Shown: in pieces, positions 20,563-31,612 of the stretch
Position numbering within the stretch: position 1 is the first letter of the stretch
Layout: each line of letters opens with the position of its first letter
Source: Proteles cristata cristata
Taxonomy: Eukaryota > Chordata > Mammalia > Carnivora > Hyaenidae
Direction: 5' to 3'
DNA length: 64,000 nucleotides
Assembly: GCA_017311185.1 (NCBI GenBank)
Contig: JAESUZ010001712.1
Span: forward strand, 3,100,001 to 3,164,000
Position numbers and translations under genes: made by a program
Notes under the pieces: model-generated
Database searches by the model: none
Told to the model about the DNA's origin: nothing
What the model saw: only the letters and a program-made list of their open reading frames with translations

Positions 20563-20914
20563 AGATTTAGTCATTTACTTTAAAGAAATTTAATAAATTG
20601 TATCAAATCTTAATCACCTTCTATTTCAACTAATTTCTCAAATTTTATTTATAAAAGGAAAAAATACAAATGACTGGATTTTATTGGCATTTTTCAGTTA
20701 TAAATCTTATTTTAAAAAGAAGCATATGATTACAGTGTTGATTAAAGGTCATATATTCTGTGATTATTTTTGTGTTGAAACTTCTATTCTTGTTCTCTAC
20801 TGTAGTTCAGACATGAGGAAAGGGTAAGAGAAGGAGCAAAATTTGATTGGCAGCAAACACAAATATTAACCAACCCTTCCAAAGAGACTACGGAAGAATG
20901 GGAATAATATAAAT

Positions 20915-21017
20915 CATAGAGGCACCTGGCCCGGTCAATTGGTAGAGACTCTTGATCTCAGGGTTGTGAGTTCAGGCTCCACTGTTGGGTACAAAGATTA
21001 CTAAAAAAATTTTTTTA
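20915..21017 (+). mobile_element. Short tRNA-derived SINE without CT-rich body
   Basis: 'ggcacctggcccggtcaatt' followed by 'gactcttgatctcagggttg', 'tgagttcaggctccactgtt' and 'acaaagattactaaaaaaat'. This is a tRNA-like head that ends in an A/T tail without the CT-rich Can-SINE body, a distinct carnivore tRNA-SINE type. Flanked by a perfect 12-bp repeat, aataatataaat (20903-20914 and 21018-21029). Confidence 0.85.
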
Positions 21018-21029
21018 AATAATATAAAT

Positions 21030-21463
21030 TGTAATAGAAAGTGAAAATCAGTTTCCACATATAGCATGTGCCACTTGCTTTCTTAAATGCAGGAGGTGAG
21101 TGATGGATGATCAGACATGTGCTGTGTAGATCAAAGTGATGTGCCTCAGAGTCACCTCTGTCTTTAGCAAATCACAAGAGTCTTTTGTAATGCTAATAAT
21201 GCAGTGATTCGGATAAACGACCATTTCCTCAAATTTCCAGGGATGCTTGTGATTTCAAATATTTTGTCCTATTGTTCCGTGAATATATCTTTTATACTGT
21301 ATGACCTAAATTTCATTTCTGAGAGCATGGCTTACTGGAGTTATACACTAATTGTCCTATAAATAACTTATGAAGAATATTGTTTTGTTTTTTTGTTTTT
21401 AGGAGAATAAGATTAAATATGTTCTATTAAGTCCTCCAAATAATTCTCTGTAATAATAATTGT
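21030..21463. other. Unassigned sequence
   Basis: No gene or repeat recognised. Confidence 0.4.
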
Positions 21464-21473
21464 CTTATGTGGG

Positions 21474-21679
21474 AGGTGCTTGGGTGGCTCAGTTGGTTAA
21501 GCATCTGACTTCAGTTCGGTCACGATCTCGTGGTTCCTGAATTTGAGCCCTGCAGCTGGCTCCCTGCTGTCGGCACAGAGTCTGCTTCAGATCCTCTGTC
21601 CCTCTCTCACTCTGCCCCTCTCCCACTCCCACACTCTCCCTCTTTCTCTTTCTCTCAAAATAAATAAACTTTTTTAAAA
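21474..21679 (+). mobile_element. Can-SINE, first of a tandem pair
   Basis: Head 'aggtgcttgggtggctcagt', 'cacgatctcgtggttcctga', 'tcggcacagagtctgcttca', CT tract and 'aaaataaataaacttttttaaa'. The target word cttatgtgg lies before it (21464-21472) and reappears only after the second SINE. Confidence 0.9.
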
Positions 21680-21843
21680 AGGGACTTGGAGGACTGGGTG
21701 GTATCTGATGCTTGATTTGGGCTCAGGTCAGGTTCTGTGGTGGTAGAGTCAAGCCTGCTTGAGATTCTCTCTCCCTCTCTCTGCCCTTCCCCACTCAAGC
21801 TGTCTCTGTCTCTCTCAAAATAAATAAATAAATACTTTTAAAA
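21680..21843 (+). mobile_element. Can-SINE, second of a tandem pair
   Basis: Begins 'gggacttggaggactgggtg', a degraded head, then 'gcttgatttgggctcaggtc', a B-box lost to 'gtggtagagtcaagcctgct', a CT tract and 'caaaataaataaataaatac'. The outer word gacttatgtgg follows at about 21846, so the pair shares one outer duplication. Confidence 0.82.
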
Positions 21844-22544
21844 GTGACTTATGTGGAGCTGATGAAATATCTATAGACAACTGTCATTTATCATCATTGC
21901 CTACATTCCTTAGCACTTAGTACCATTCTTTACAAAAAATAGACTTTTCAGTTAAGTATCTGTTGAATTAATTAGAAGACTGGAATTCAGGAATAATGTC
22001 TTTAAGCCACTCAGAGAAATTATCTCTTTTTTTCTAACACTACTCTAATTTTGCGTTTGTCTAGAGTTGGTGATTTTCTGGGGTGTTGTCACACATCCAC
22101 TAAGACTTAGGCATTAAGTCCTGCTCAGTTTATCTCAAAGCTAACAGAGAAGGGCTTGGATTTTCAGCATACCAACACCTACAAACTGCTATCCACTGCC
22201 CACCCTACTCATTGGGTTCAAATAATTTCTTTGATACCCCATTCATATGCTTTTGTGCCATTTGTCCTAGAAATTAAAAAGTGTCTTTGTTCGTGTTTTT
22301 ATTGGACTTCAAAATTCAAATGTCTGGAATGAGGAAAAATGCTGCTGAAAACAAACTTTCTATGCTTTGTCCCTGAATAACCTGGTGATTAAATAGGATC
22401 ATTTGAACATAGCGTTTTACTTGTCATTCCTCACAGAGATCTTAAGCTTCCTCTGAGTTTTGGAAATTAAGAAAATTTTGGAGTGAAGATGTGTAATTGA
22501 ATTAAAGAAATTTTGTCATGATATGCAGATTTGAGACATTTTTC
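21844..22544. other. Unassigned sequence
   Basis: No gene or named repeat recognised. Confidence 0.4.
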
Positions 22545-23100
22545 ACACAACAGCCACAGGGATCTCTTTAAAAATCTGATCACAGCTCCACTGCTTAAAA
22601 CTTTTCAATGGTTTTCCATTTGTCCTACAATAAAGTCTGAACCTCTCAACCAGTCTTTAAAGCCTTGCCTGACAAATTCATTGGCCTTATCTTATACCCT
22701 TTCTCCTCAGCCCTCACAACTAGACATATAAAGGTCTGCTTTCAGACTTTCCCCCAGTAGAATAATCTCACATGTTCTTCCCAGCCTGCAACACTTCTCT
22801 TCAGGCAACAATATCTTACCTTTACCTCCCCCATACTCCCTTCCTACCTTCACCTGACTACTCAACATCCAGTTTTCAATGTAAAAGTTACCTCGTCACG
22901 TAAGATGCCTTTGTTTCCACAGGTTGGTGGTTCCCATAAATCCCAGAAATCTAACGATTTCTCTTCACAGTGACTTCTATAATATCTGTCTTCCTCACTG
23001 AGTTGGACATTCCCTGAGAGCAGGGACTGGGCTCTAGTGGATCTTTAACTCTAGCAGAGCACTCAGGACATACTTCTGTAACAGTGAATGAAACAGTATT
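22545..23100 (+). mobile_element. L2 LINE 3' end
   Basis: Clear L2 order: 'gatctctttaaaaatctgat', 'ctgcttaaaacttttcaatg', 'gttttccatttgtcctacaa', 'ctgagagcagggactgggct', 'gagcactcaggacatacttc'. Plus strand, about 550 bp. Confidence 0.78.
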
Positions 23101-23400
23101 ATTGCAGATGTAATACTAGAAATGATCAGGGTTCAAGTGTGATATATCTCTTCTTCCATCTAGATCTAAACAATGGGTAAGCACTAAATAATTTTCATCT
23201 ATTCATGACTCAATGTTTAAGGTCACAAGTGACCAAAAGGTTTTCCTCTGCTGTGAAGAAAACTAGCCAGAATAAAAGAACAAATTCCTCCTTTTTCAAA
23301 AATTTTACCCATGCTTACCTGCTGAGAATCATAGACTTCAGCATTGTTTTTTAGTTGTTTGCATTTTTTTAAAAGTTTATGATGAGCTTAGCCACTTTAT

Positions 23401-23609
23401 ATACAAGTTTCCCCCACCATCCAAAAGTGGAGCGTTCCTATAAAAACTTTCATAAGACAAAATGGTTAAAATGAAGAAACAATCACCATTTTGTAAAAGT
23501 GAAAATCTTCTTGGGATTTCTTTCAATTAGCGGGAAAACAAAAGGTACTAATGTAGTTATTTTGTAAAAGTAAAGTAAAAGTGAACTTTGGGATAGCAAG
23601 GGAAACCTT
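23401..23609 (+). mobile_element. Short DNA element with about 28-bp terminal inverted repeats
   Basis: Left end 'agtttcccccaccatccaaa' and right end 'ctttgggatagcaagggaaa' pair as inverted repeats (the left end reversed gives ...ttttggatggtgggggaaact). About 209 bp, with no coding capacity: a non-autonomous DNA transposon relic. The family is not named. Confidence 0.65.
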
Positions 23610-24063
23610 GCTATCTGTACAGTATTTCAGTATTATACAGATGAAGGAGGAAAAAAGGAAAGTAAAATACTTCCAGGTAAATGTTGAGTCTGATTCACGT
23701 TTAGCCCAATTGCTAGACCTGCTGGGATACAGCAGCCACAGTGTTCGTTGGATGTAGCTTCACCTAAGGCTCCCATAGAAAGCTGTGAGCCCACTCATGA
23801 AACTGTGCTTATGGTCTTTATATTCATATGACTATCCAAGAATCACATAACAACTGTTTTGGGAACACTTTTTACTGTACTGTATATCAGTTTTTAATAT
23901 AAAAATATGTATAGTTTGTATAATTAAAGTATATATAAGCATATATATGTATATGTATACCATATACAGATAAAGTAACAGCTTTATCAAGATATAATTC
24001 ACAAGCCATACGATTTATTTTTTTTAAGTATTAAATTTATACTTTTTTAAAAGTATAAAGCAT

Positions 24064-24256
24064 CCTACTTCGGCTTAGGTCATGATCTCACAGTTTATGG
24101 GGTCGAGCCCCACATCAGGCTCTGTGCTGACAGAGCCTGGAGACTGCTTCAGATTCTGTGTCTCCCTCTCTCTCCTCTCCTCCTCTACTTGTGCACTCTC
24201 TCTCTTGCTCTAAAAAAAAAATCAATAATAAACATTAAAAAACATTTAATAAAAAA
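24064..24256 (+). mobile_element. Can-SINE, 5'-truncated
   Basis: Starts at 'cctacttcggcttaggtcat', missing the first 30-35 bp of the head, then 'ggggtcgagccccacatcag', 'gctgacagagcctggagact', CT tract and an 'aataataaacattaaaaaac' tail. A rough duplication, aagtataaagcat / aaaataaagcat, flanks it. Confidence 0.85.
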
Positions 24257-24765
24257 TAAAAATAAAGCATGTATTTTAAGGTCTTCAGTATCTTTGTAGA
24301 GTTGTATAACCACTACCACAGTCAATTTTAGAACATTTTCATCACCCTACATAGCAACTCTGTATAGATTAGTGGCCACTCCTCATTAAGCTCCAATCCC
24401 CCAGCCCTAGGCAACAATTAATTGACTTTCTGTCCCTATAGATTTGTCCATTTGGACATTTCATATAAATGGAATCATCCACTATGTGGTTTTTTTGCCT
24501 GGGCGCTTTCATTCAGCACATTATTTCAAGGTCCATCCATGCAGTAGCATGTATCCGAACTTCATTATTTCTATAGCTGAATAATATTCCACTGCATGGA
24601 AATGCTACATTATATTTGTCCATTCATCAGTTTACAGACATTTGGTGGTTCCACTTTTTGGCTATTGTGAACAATGTTGCTCTGAATGCTAATGTACTTA
24701 TTTTGTATGGCTGTATGATTTTCAAATCTCTTGGATATATACCTAGGAGTGAAATTGCTGGGTAA

Positions 24766-24998
24766 GGGGCACCTGGATGGCTCAGTCAGTTAAGTGTCCA
24801 CCTTTGGCTCCGGTCATGACCTCACAGTTCGTAGGTTCGAGCCCCGTGTCAGGCTCTGTGCTGACAGCCAGCTCAGAGCCTAGAGCCTGCTTAACATTCT
24901 ATATCTCCCTCTCTCTCTGACCCTCTCCTGCTCACGCTGCCTCTCTCTCAGAAATAGATAGAACATTCAAAAAAAATTAAAAAAAAAAAAAAAGAAAA
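24766..24998 (+). mobile_element. Can-SINE, full length, perfect target duplication
   Basis: 'ggggcacctggatggctcag' head, 'gttcgtaggttcgagccccg' B-box, the variant 'gctgacagccagctcagagc', CT tract, long poly-A tail. Perfect 15-bp duplication gaaattgctgggtaa at 24751-24765 and 24999-25013. The duplicated word is itself part of the older L1. Confidence 0.96.
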
Positions 24999-25196
24999 GA
25001 AATTGCTGGGTAATATGGTAACTTTATACTTAATCTTTTAAGCAACTTTCTGTCTTTTCCAAAATGGCTACACCAACTACCAACTACCAGCACTGTATGA
25101 GGGTTATATTCCCACCAACTATGCCTGAGGTTCCAGTTTTTCCACCTCCTCACCAACCCATTTGGTATGGGTTGGCTTTTAAAAATAACCATCCTA

Positions 25197-25433
25197 GGTG
25201 CGCCTGGTTGGCTTAGTCGGTTAAGCCGACTTTCGCTTAGGTCGGGAAAGTCCGACTTTCGCTTAGGTCATGATCTCGCGGTTCGTGGGTTCGAGCCCCG
25301 CGTCGGGCTCTGTGCTGACTGCCAGCTCAGAGCCTGGAGCCTGTTTCAGAGTCTGTATCTCTCTCTCTCTCTGACCCTCCCCTGCTCACACTGTCTCTCT
25401 ATCTCTCTCCTAGAAATAAATAAAACATTAAAA
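25197..25433 (+). mobile_element. Young felid-type Can-SINE with internal duplication
   Basis: 'gcgcctggttggcttagtcg' head, then the A-box-proximal segment ccgactttcgcttaggtc occurs twice, separated by gggaaagt. The B-box ggttcgtgggttcgagcccc is intact. Body 'gctgactgccagctcagagc' and tail 'tagaaataaataaaacatta' mark the young subfamily. The flanks aaaaataaccatccta and aaaaatagccatccta form the target duplication (one mismatch). Confidence 0.95.
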
Positions 25434-26645
25434 AAAAATAGCCATCCTAATAAAAGTATACAGTAGTGTCTCATGGTTTTGATTAGTTTTTTCCTCTTAA
25501 AAAGAGGCTAACAATGTTGCACATCTTTTATTTATCAGCCATTTGCACATCTTTTGGGAGAAATATATGTTCAGATTCATTGCCTATTCAATTAAGAAGG
25601 GTTTTGTTTGTTTTGCATTATTGAGAGGTAAGAGTTCTTTATTCTGAAAAGAAGTCCCTTATCAGTTACATTATTTGCAAATATTTTCTTCCATTCTTTT
25701 GATTTTCTTGATGGCATCTTGGAAGTATGAAAGATTTGAATTGTGACGGACACCAATTTATTCTTTCTTTTGTCACTTGTGCTTTTTGTGTCATATTTAA
25801 GAAGATTTTGCTTGACTCAAGGTTACAAAGTTTTACTCCTATATTTTCTCAGCATTTTATATTTGTATAGTCTTACATTTAGGTCTCTGATCCATTTTGA
25901 GTTAATTTTTGTGTACAGTGTAAGGAAGGGACACAACTTCATTCTTTTACATGTGGATATCCAGTTTTCCCAGTACCGTTTGTTGAAAAGACTATTTTTC
26001 ACTATTGAATTGTCTTGGTACCCTTGTTGCAAACAAGTTGACTATAAATGTGAGGGATTATGTCAGTACTCTCAATTGTTTTCCATTGGTCTGTATCTCT
26101 ATTCTTATGACAGGATCACAATATCTTGATTATATAGCTTTGTAGTAAGTTTTAAAATCAGGGAGCGTGGTTTTTTAAATTTTGTTCTCTTTTTTCAGGT
26201 TTGTTTTGGATATTCTGGGTGCTTTGCATTTTCATGTGAATCTTAGGATCAGTTTTCATTTCTGCCAAAAGTCTTCTTGAATTGTGGGAGGAATGACATA
26301 AAAGTATAGATCAGTTTATAAATACTGCCATCTTAACAAAATTATTATTAAGCCTTTTGCTCTAAGAACATGGAATGTCATTTCACTTGGCTCTTCTTCA
26401 ATTTATTTCAATAATATTTTGCAGTTTTCAGCATTTAAGTTCTGTACTTCTTGTGTTAATTTTATTTCTAAGTATTTTTTGATGCTATTGTAAATGAGAT
26501 GGTTTTCCTGTTTTCTTTCAAGAAGAAAGGCAAGGTATATATAAGGAGGAGTCAGTGATGTTGTAGAGTTGTTATAAAATGTTATATGATCTTTTAGTGT
26601 CCAAAAATGTGTACCCCCATAAAAAGTTAAAATAAAACCCACTGA

Positions 26646-26891
26646 TGGGGCACCTAGGTGGCTCAGTGGGTTAAGTGGCCAACTTCGGCTCAGGTCCTGA
26701 TTTCATAGTTCATGAGTTCCAGCCCTGCAACAGGCTCTGTGCTGACAGCTTAAAGCCTGGAGTCTGCTTCAGATTCTGTGTCTCCCTCTCTCTCTGTCCC
26801 TCCCCCATTGAGCACAGATGCACTCTCTTCCCCCCCCCGAAATAATAAATGAATAAACTTTATAAATCAATCAATCAATCAATCAATCAAT
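26646..26891 (+). mobile_element. Can-SINE with (TCAA)n-expanded tail
   Basis: 'ggggcacctaggtggctcag' head, 'gttcatgagttccagccctg', 'gctgacagcttaaagcctgg', CT tract with a run of Cs, 'aaataataaatgaataaact', then about seven TCAA units up to 26890. Flanked by the 8-bp word cccactga. Confidence 0.9.
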
Positions 26892-26899
26892 CCCACTGA

Positions 26900-28105
26900 A
26901 AGTAAATACATTACTCAATGAGAGGGACAGAACCGCCAGAACAGACCTGTTTTTCTTAGTAGATAAGATCCTTTTGTTCTAATAATTGGGCTCCAAAAAT
27001 TTTTACAGGCTATGAATTAATGAATTGATCAAATATGGAATGGGCCACCTCAGGTATTTTGACTCAATGAGAATGTCTAGAGATAATAAGTGTTCTTCAG
27101 CTTCTAGATTCTACCCTATATATTCGCATGACCTGAGCAAGTACATAATTTCTCTGGGCCCCAGTTACTTCAGCTGCAAAATAAAAGGATGGGACCCATG
27201 AACATTAAGCTCTCTTCTAATATAATAATGTTCCAAGATTGTCACTTATTCAATTTAAATGACAAAAAAATTAAAGAAAAATGATCATTTCTGCCCTCAG
27301 ATAGGTGCACACTTTCGAAGAAAGCAATGTTCACAAAAAATTTTGTCTCTCTCAAGGTTATATGCTAACGATTTCCCATTACGTATGATGCTTATGGTCA
27401 AAATCTGTAAGTATACTCATTAACCTTCTTTCCTAATTTTTATCTACATTTTCTACTAACTTTATATATTTATTTATAGCCCAAATGTTATATCCCCTCC
27501 TTTTCGCTCATTTTAGCATTTAAATACCTTTGGTGCCTAACTTGGCCCCTGACTATTTTCCAACTCAGAACCTCCTATGAGGAAAGCAAGGTAGAGTATT
27601 ACCTAAGTAGTATATTGTGATTTATAGTTCCTGGAGAATGTCTCCAAGGCTCCTTATGTCCCTTACTTGTTTACCAGTTCTAGAAAATGTTTATAAATGA
27701 CTGAGATAACACTGAATATAAACAGGAAATATGCTTGACTTTAAATTTATAATCAATCAACTTATTTTTGAAAAATTCATGTGCTATCCTTTAAAACTGT
27801 AAAGTATAATGAAAATAGTTTTTAAAGTATAGAATAAGTCTAATTATAGTTTTTACCCACTAAAGATACAGGCACTGAGCATCTGACATGGGAAGGGATG
27901 CAAACTGATAGCAAAAGATGGGCAGACTAGTTCTCTGTTTGATGGAGGCTTTGGAGGAGATGTGAAAAATATATACACTGAGTGCCCTGAAAATAATCTT
28001 GACTAAGAAAGCACTTTGCTAAGGAGGTGAATAGATAGATGGGTAGAGATAATCTTCCTAGGCAAATGGCAGTAGGAACTTTGGAGACCTTTCATTGGGC
28101 ATTAG
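26900..28105. other. Mostly unassigned sequence
   Basis: No gene visible. A MIR-like segment is listed separately at 27125-27240; the remainder is AT-rich and unassigned. Confidence 0.4.
27125..27240 (+). mobile_element. MIR-like fragment
   Basis: 'gacctgagcaagtacataat', 'ttctctgggccccagttact', 'tcagctgcaaaataaaagga' and 'ctcttctaatataataatgt' follow the MIR order on the plus strand. Confidence 0.55.
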
Positions 28106-28107
28106 AA

Positions 28108-29703
28108 ACCAGAGCGTGGCACAAAAATAGACACATAGATCAGTAGAACAGAAGACAAAAGCCAGAAATGAACACATAACTATGTGGTCAATTAATCTTC
28201 GACAAAATAGGAAAGAACATCCAACGGGAAAAAAGTCTCTTCAATGAATGGTGTTGGGAAAACTGGACAGCAGCATGCAAAAGAATGAAACTGGGCCACT
28301 TTCTTTCACCATACACAAAAATAAATTCAAAAAGGATAAAAGACTTAAATGTGAGACAGGAAACCATTAAAATCCTAGAGAATAACATAGGCAGTAACCT
28401 CTTTGACATCAGCTGCAGAACCTCTTACAAGACATGTCTCCAGAGGCAAGGGAAACAAAGGCAAAAATAACTATTGGGACTTCATCAAGATAAAAAGCTT
28501 CTGTAAAGTGAAGGAAACAGTCAACAGAGCTAAAAGACAGCCTTCATAATGGGAGAAGATATTTGCAAATGACATATCTGATAAAGGGCTAGTGTCCAAA
28601 ATATATAAAGAGCTTACCAAACTCAACACCCCCTCAAAAATAATTTAAAAATGAGGAGAAGACATGAACATTTCTCCAAAGACATCCAAATGGCCAACAA
28701 CACATGAAAAGCTGTTCAACATCACTCATCGTCAGGGAAATGCAAATTAAAACTACAATGAGATACCGCCTCACACCTGTCAGAATGGCTAAAATTAACA
28801 ACACAAGAAACAACAGGTTTTGGCAAGGATGTGAAGAAAGGCTCTTCACTGTTGGCGGGAATACAAACTGATGCAGCCACTCTATAAAGCAGTAAAGAAG
28901 TTCCTCAAAAATTAGAATTACCTTATAATTCAGCAATTTTACTACTAGGTAGTTACCCAAAGAATACAAAAATATTAATACAAAGGGATACATGGACCCC
29001 GATGTTTATAACAGCATTATCTACAATAGCCAAATTATGGAAAGAGCCCAAGTGTCCACCAACTGATGAATGAATAAAGAAGATGTGGTATAGGGGTGCC
29101 CAGGTGGCTCAGTTGTTTGAGTATCCGACTCTTGATCTCGGCTCAGGTTATGATCTCACAGTTTCTAAGCTCAAGCCTGCTGTTGGGCTCTGTGTTAACA
29201 GTGCTAAGCCTGCTTAGAATTCTCTCTCTCTCCTTTTCTGCCCCTACCCCCCTCCTCTCTCTCTGTGTCTCAAAAATAAAGCATTTTTTAAAAAAAGATG
29301 TGGTATATATGTATAATGGAATATTATTCAGCCATAAAAAAGAATGAAATCTTTCCATTTGCAATGAGCTGGATGGAACTAGAGAGTATTATGCCAAGTA
29401 AAATAAGTGAGAGAAAGACAAATATCATATGATATCACTCAGGTGTGGAATTTAAGAAACAAAACAATCATGGGGGAAAAGAGAGGCAAACATGGAAACA
29501 GACTTCTAACTACAGACAACAAGCTGATAGTTATCAGAGGGGAAGTGAGTGGGGGGATGGATTAAATAGGTGATGGGGATTAAGGAGTGCACTTGTGATA
29601 AGCACTGGAAGTATGGAAGTGTGGAATCACTATATTGCACACCTGAAACTAATATTACACTGTGTATTAACTAACTGGAATTTAAATAAAACTTTTTAAA
29701 AAA
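28108..29703 (+). mobile_element. Older carnivore L1 3' end, split by a SINE
   Basis: Plus-strand L1: 'ggcacaaaaatagacacata' through 'gatggtgttggga'-type ORF2 text ('aatgaatggtgttgggaaaa'), 'gtcagaatggctaaaattaa', 'agatgtggtatatatgtata', to a 3' end 'aactggaatttaaataaaac'. Co-linear with the young L1 at 8983 but with many substitutions and indels, hence older. ORF2 is broken in every frame. A SINE splits it at 29093-29294. Confidence 0.88.
29093..29294 (+). mobile_element. Can-SINE inside L1
   Basis: 'ggggtgcccaggtggctcag' head, 'tatgatctcacagtttctaa', 'gttaacagtgctaagcctgc', CT tract and 'caaaaataaagcatttttta'. A perfect 13-bp duplication, aagatgtggtata (29080-29092 and 29295-29307), reconnects the host L1 exactly. 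Confidence 0.95.
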
Positions 29704-29982
29704 TTTGGTGCACTACTTAGATAATAGTCCACACTGCTCGTCCCAAAAGATGTTCTGAATAAGAAAATAGTTGGGAGCAAGATAGACACCAAAGGTATTT
29801 AAATACTAAAGCAATAAAAGGGACATTTGATACACACACACACACATGCATGTATGTATGCGTATATATACAACTATGTATACATACTTTTACACATGTA
29901 CATATGTATATTACCCAAATTATAGAAGTATCATTCATCATTCATGAAGATAATATTTATGACTATCTACTATATGCTAGGT
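29704..29982. other. Unassigned sequence with CA and TA/TG tract
   Basis: Contains a short (CA)n followed by 'tgcatgtatgtatgcgtata' (29832-29900). No gene or named repeat. Confidence 0.5.
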
Positions 29983-29991
29983 ACCATTCTC

Positions 29992-30221
29992 CTTTCTTTT
30001 TTTTTTTTTTTAAATGTTTTATTTATTTCTAGGAGAGAGAGAGACAGACAGCGTGAACAGGGGAGGGTCAAAGAGAGAGGGAGTCACAGACTGAAATAGG
30101 CTCCAGGCTCCGAGCTGGCAGCCAGCACAGAGCCCGACGCAGGGCTCGAACCCACGACCCGCAAGATCATGACCCAAGCAAAAGTCGGACACTTAACCGA
30201 CTAAGCCACCCAGGCGCCCCA
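29992..30221 (-). mobile_element. Can-SINE, minus strand, young type
   Basis: Poly-T, 'aatgttttatttatttctag' tail, purine body, 'gctggcagccagcacagagc', 'cgaacccacgacccgcaaga', head 'taagccacccaggcgcccca'. Flanked by accattctc at 29983-29991 and 30222-30230. Confidence 0.93.
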
Positions 30222-30266
30222 ACCATTCTCAACCCTGGGATTTTTTTCAGTAAACAAAACAGGTTA

Positions 30267-30473
30267 GGGACACCTGGGTAGCTCAGTCGGTTAAGTGTCC
30301 AAGTCTTGATTTTGGCTCAGGTCATGATCCCACTGTTCGTGAATTCAAGCCCTGCGTTGGACTCTGCACTGACAGTGTAGAACCTGCTTGGGATTCTGTC
30401 ACTCCCTCTCTCTCTGCCCCTCCCCTGTGCTCTCTCTCTCTCTCTTTCGAAATAAATAAATAAACTTGAAAAA
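30267..30473 (+). mobile_element. Can-SINE, plus strand
   Basis: 'gggacacctgggtagctcag' head, 'tgttcgtgaattcaagccct', 'actgacagtgtagaacctgc', CT tract and 'cgaaataaataaataaactt'. Flanked by aaacaggtta at 30257-30266 and 30474-30483. It forms a head-to-head inverted pair with the SINE at 29992-30221. Confidence 0.92.
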
Positions 30474-30483
30474 AAACAGGTTA

Positions 30484-31375
30484 CATTCTAGTGGGAGTAT
30501 ATTATATATTTTACTGGCCATAGCACCTAGCACAGTAAAAGACACACAGGATGTGCTTACTTCTGATTATAATGTGGAACAATATCTAATTCTTCTGATT
30601 ATAATGTGGAGCCAGTCATTGTTGGTGAGGGGAGAACAGTTCCCTGAGTATTATGGAAGTAGGGACTTCTAGAATTGACTTCACACAGTTATGATGAGCT
30701 AGGAAATGAAGATCTTGCACTGGGGTTACTAACCAGTCAGTCTAAGAAACCCAGACTCCAGGCCATGAAGGGGAGTTGTGGGGAGGGTGACAGGAAGCCA
30801 TTGCCTTTGTGTGACTCTGGCTTCTGAAAGGTTTGGGGGTGGGCCTGCGGCAACTGTTTGTCAGCAGTTGGGAAGAGGAGCTGGGCATGGACGAGCTGGA
30901 ACTGGCTGAGCACCTGTGTGTCTATTCATCACCGATCTATGATGACCAGCAAAGAGAACTGGCCATTCCATAACTTCTGCCTTCCAACCTCATGTAGCTT
31001 AACCAGGTTGACACAGCACAAAACACCACACCTACAACAGTATGTTGTGCTGACAGATTCCAGGATGGTCCTCATGAGTCCCGCCTCTGGGTGTCACATC
31101 TTTGTATAATACCCTTCACCTGTGACTTACTTCTAATGAATAGAATACAGCAAAGGTGATGAATATCATTCCCATGCTTATGTTACATAGTGCTCAGTCT
31201 TTAGCAGGTTAGAGCTAGAGAGACTCTCCTGCTGGCCTTCAAGGAGCAAACAACCAGGCTGTGAACTTCCTGTAGAAAGCACACTTTGGAAGAAGCAGCA
31301 TGCCATGAAGAAAAAACTAACCATAGGCATCACCAGCTCTCACTTTCAGCTTCTAGTTGCACCTTTCCTTGCTTC
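30484..31375. other. Unassigned sequence, including a possible ancient repeat
   Basis: 30700-30960 is GC-richer than its surroundings but shows no splice or codon structure. 31125-31200 ('tgacttacttctaatgaata', 'gcaaaggtgatgaatatcat') resembles a common ancient mammalian repeat; the family is not named. Confidence 0.4.
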
Positions 31376-31377
31376 AT

Positions 31378-31612
31378 CCCAGCACAAGGCTTCTCTGTCT
31401 TAGTGCTGTGGACACTGTAGGCTGGATAACTTTGTGTGCAGGGAGATATTCTGGGCACTGTCGAAGGTTTAGCAGCATCTCTGGCCTCTATAAACCAAAT
31501 GCTATTATTAGTCACCTCCCCCCGCCCATTACAGCAACCAAAATGTTTTCAAACATTGCCATATGTACCCTGAGGAGTAAAACTGCTCTGTCTGAGAACT
31601 ATTATTCTAGTA
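31378..31612 (+). mobile_element. MER20-like hAT DNA-transposon relic
   Basis: 'tgtggacactgtaggctgga', 'taactttgtgtgcagggaga', 'gtttagcagcatctctggcc', 'aaccaaaatgttttcaaaca' and 'tctgagaactattattct' follow the consensus I associate with MER20. Diverged, non-coding. Confidence 0.6.

Larger units (their letters stand above)
23977..26515 (-). mobile_element. Old L1 3' half, minus strand, carrying three SINEs
   Basis: Reversed L1, 3' end on the left. In order it shows 'atcaagatataattcacaag', 'tttcatataaatggaatcat', 'atacctaggagtgaaattgc', 'gagttaatttttgtgtacag' (about 25900), 'tgtggatatccagttttccc' (about 25952) and 'gatgctattgtaaatgagat' at its right end. This is 3' UTR plus the C-terminal half of ORF2, all frames broken. 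SINEs at 24064-24256, 24766-24998 and 25197-25433 landed in it. Confidence 0.85.

Noticed and set aside
25743..26129. 128-codon plus-strand open frame.
   Set aside because: It is the antisense of L1 ORF2 in an old minus-strand L1.
30840..30970. GC-richer patch considered as an exon of an upstream gene.
   Set aside because: No consistent frame, splice signals or recognisable protein. Left unassigned.
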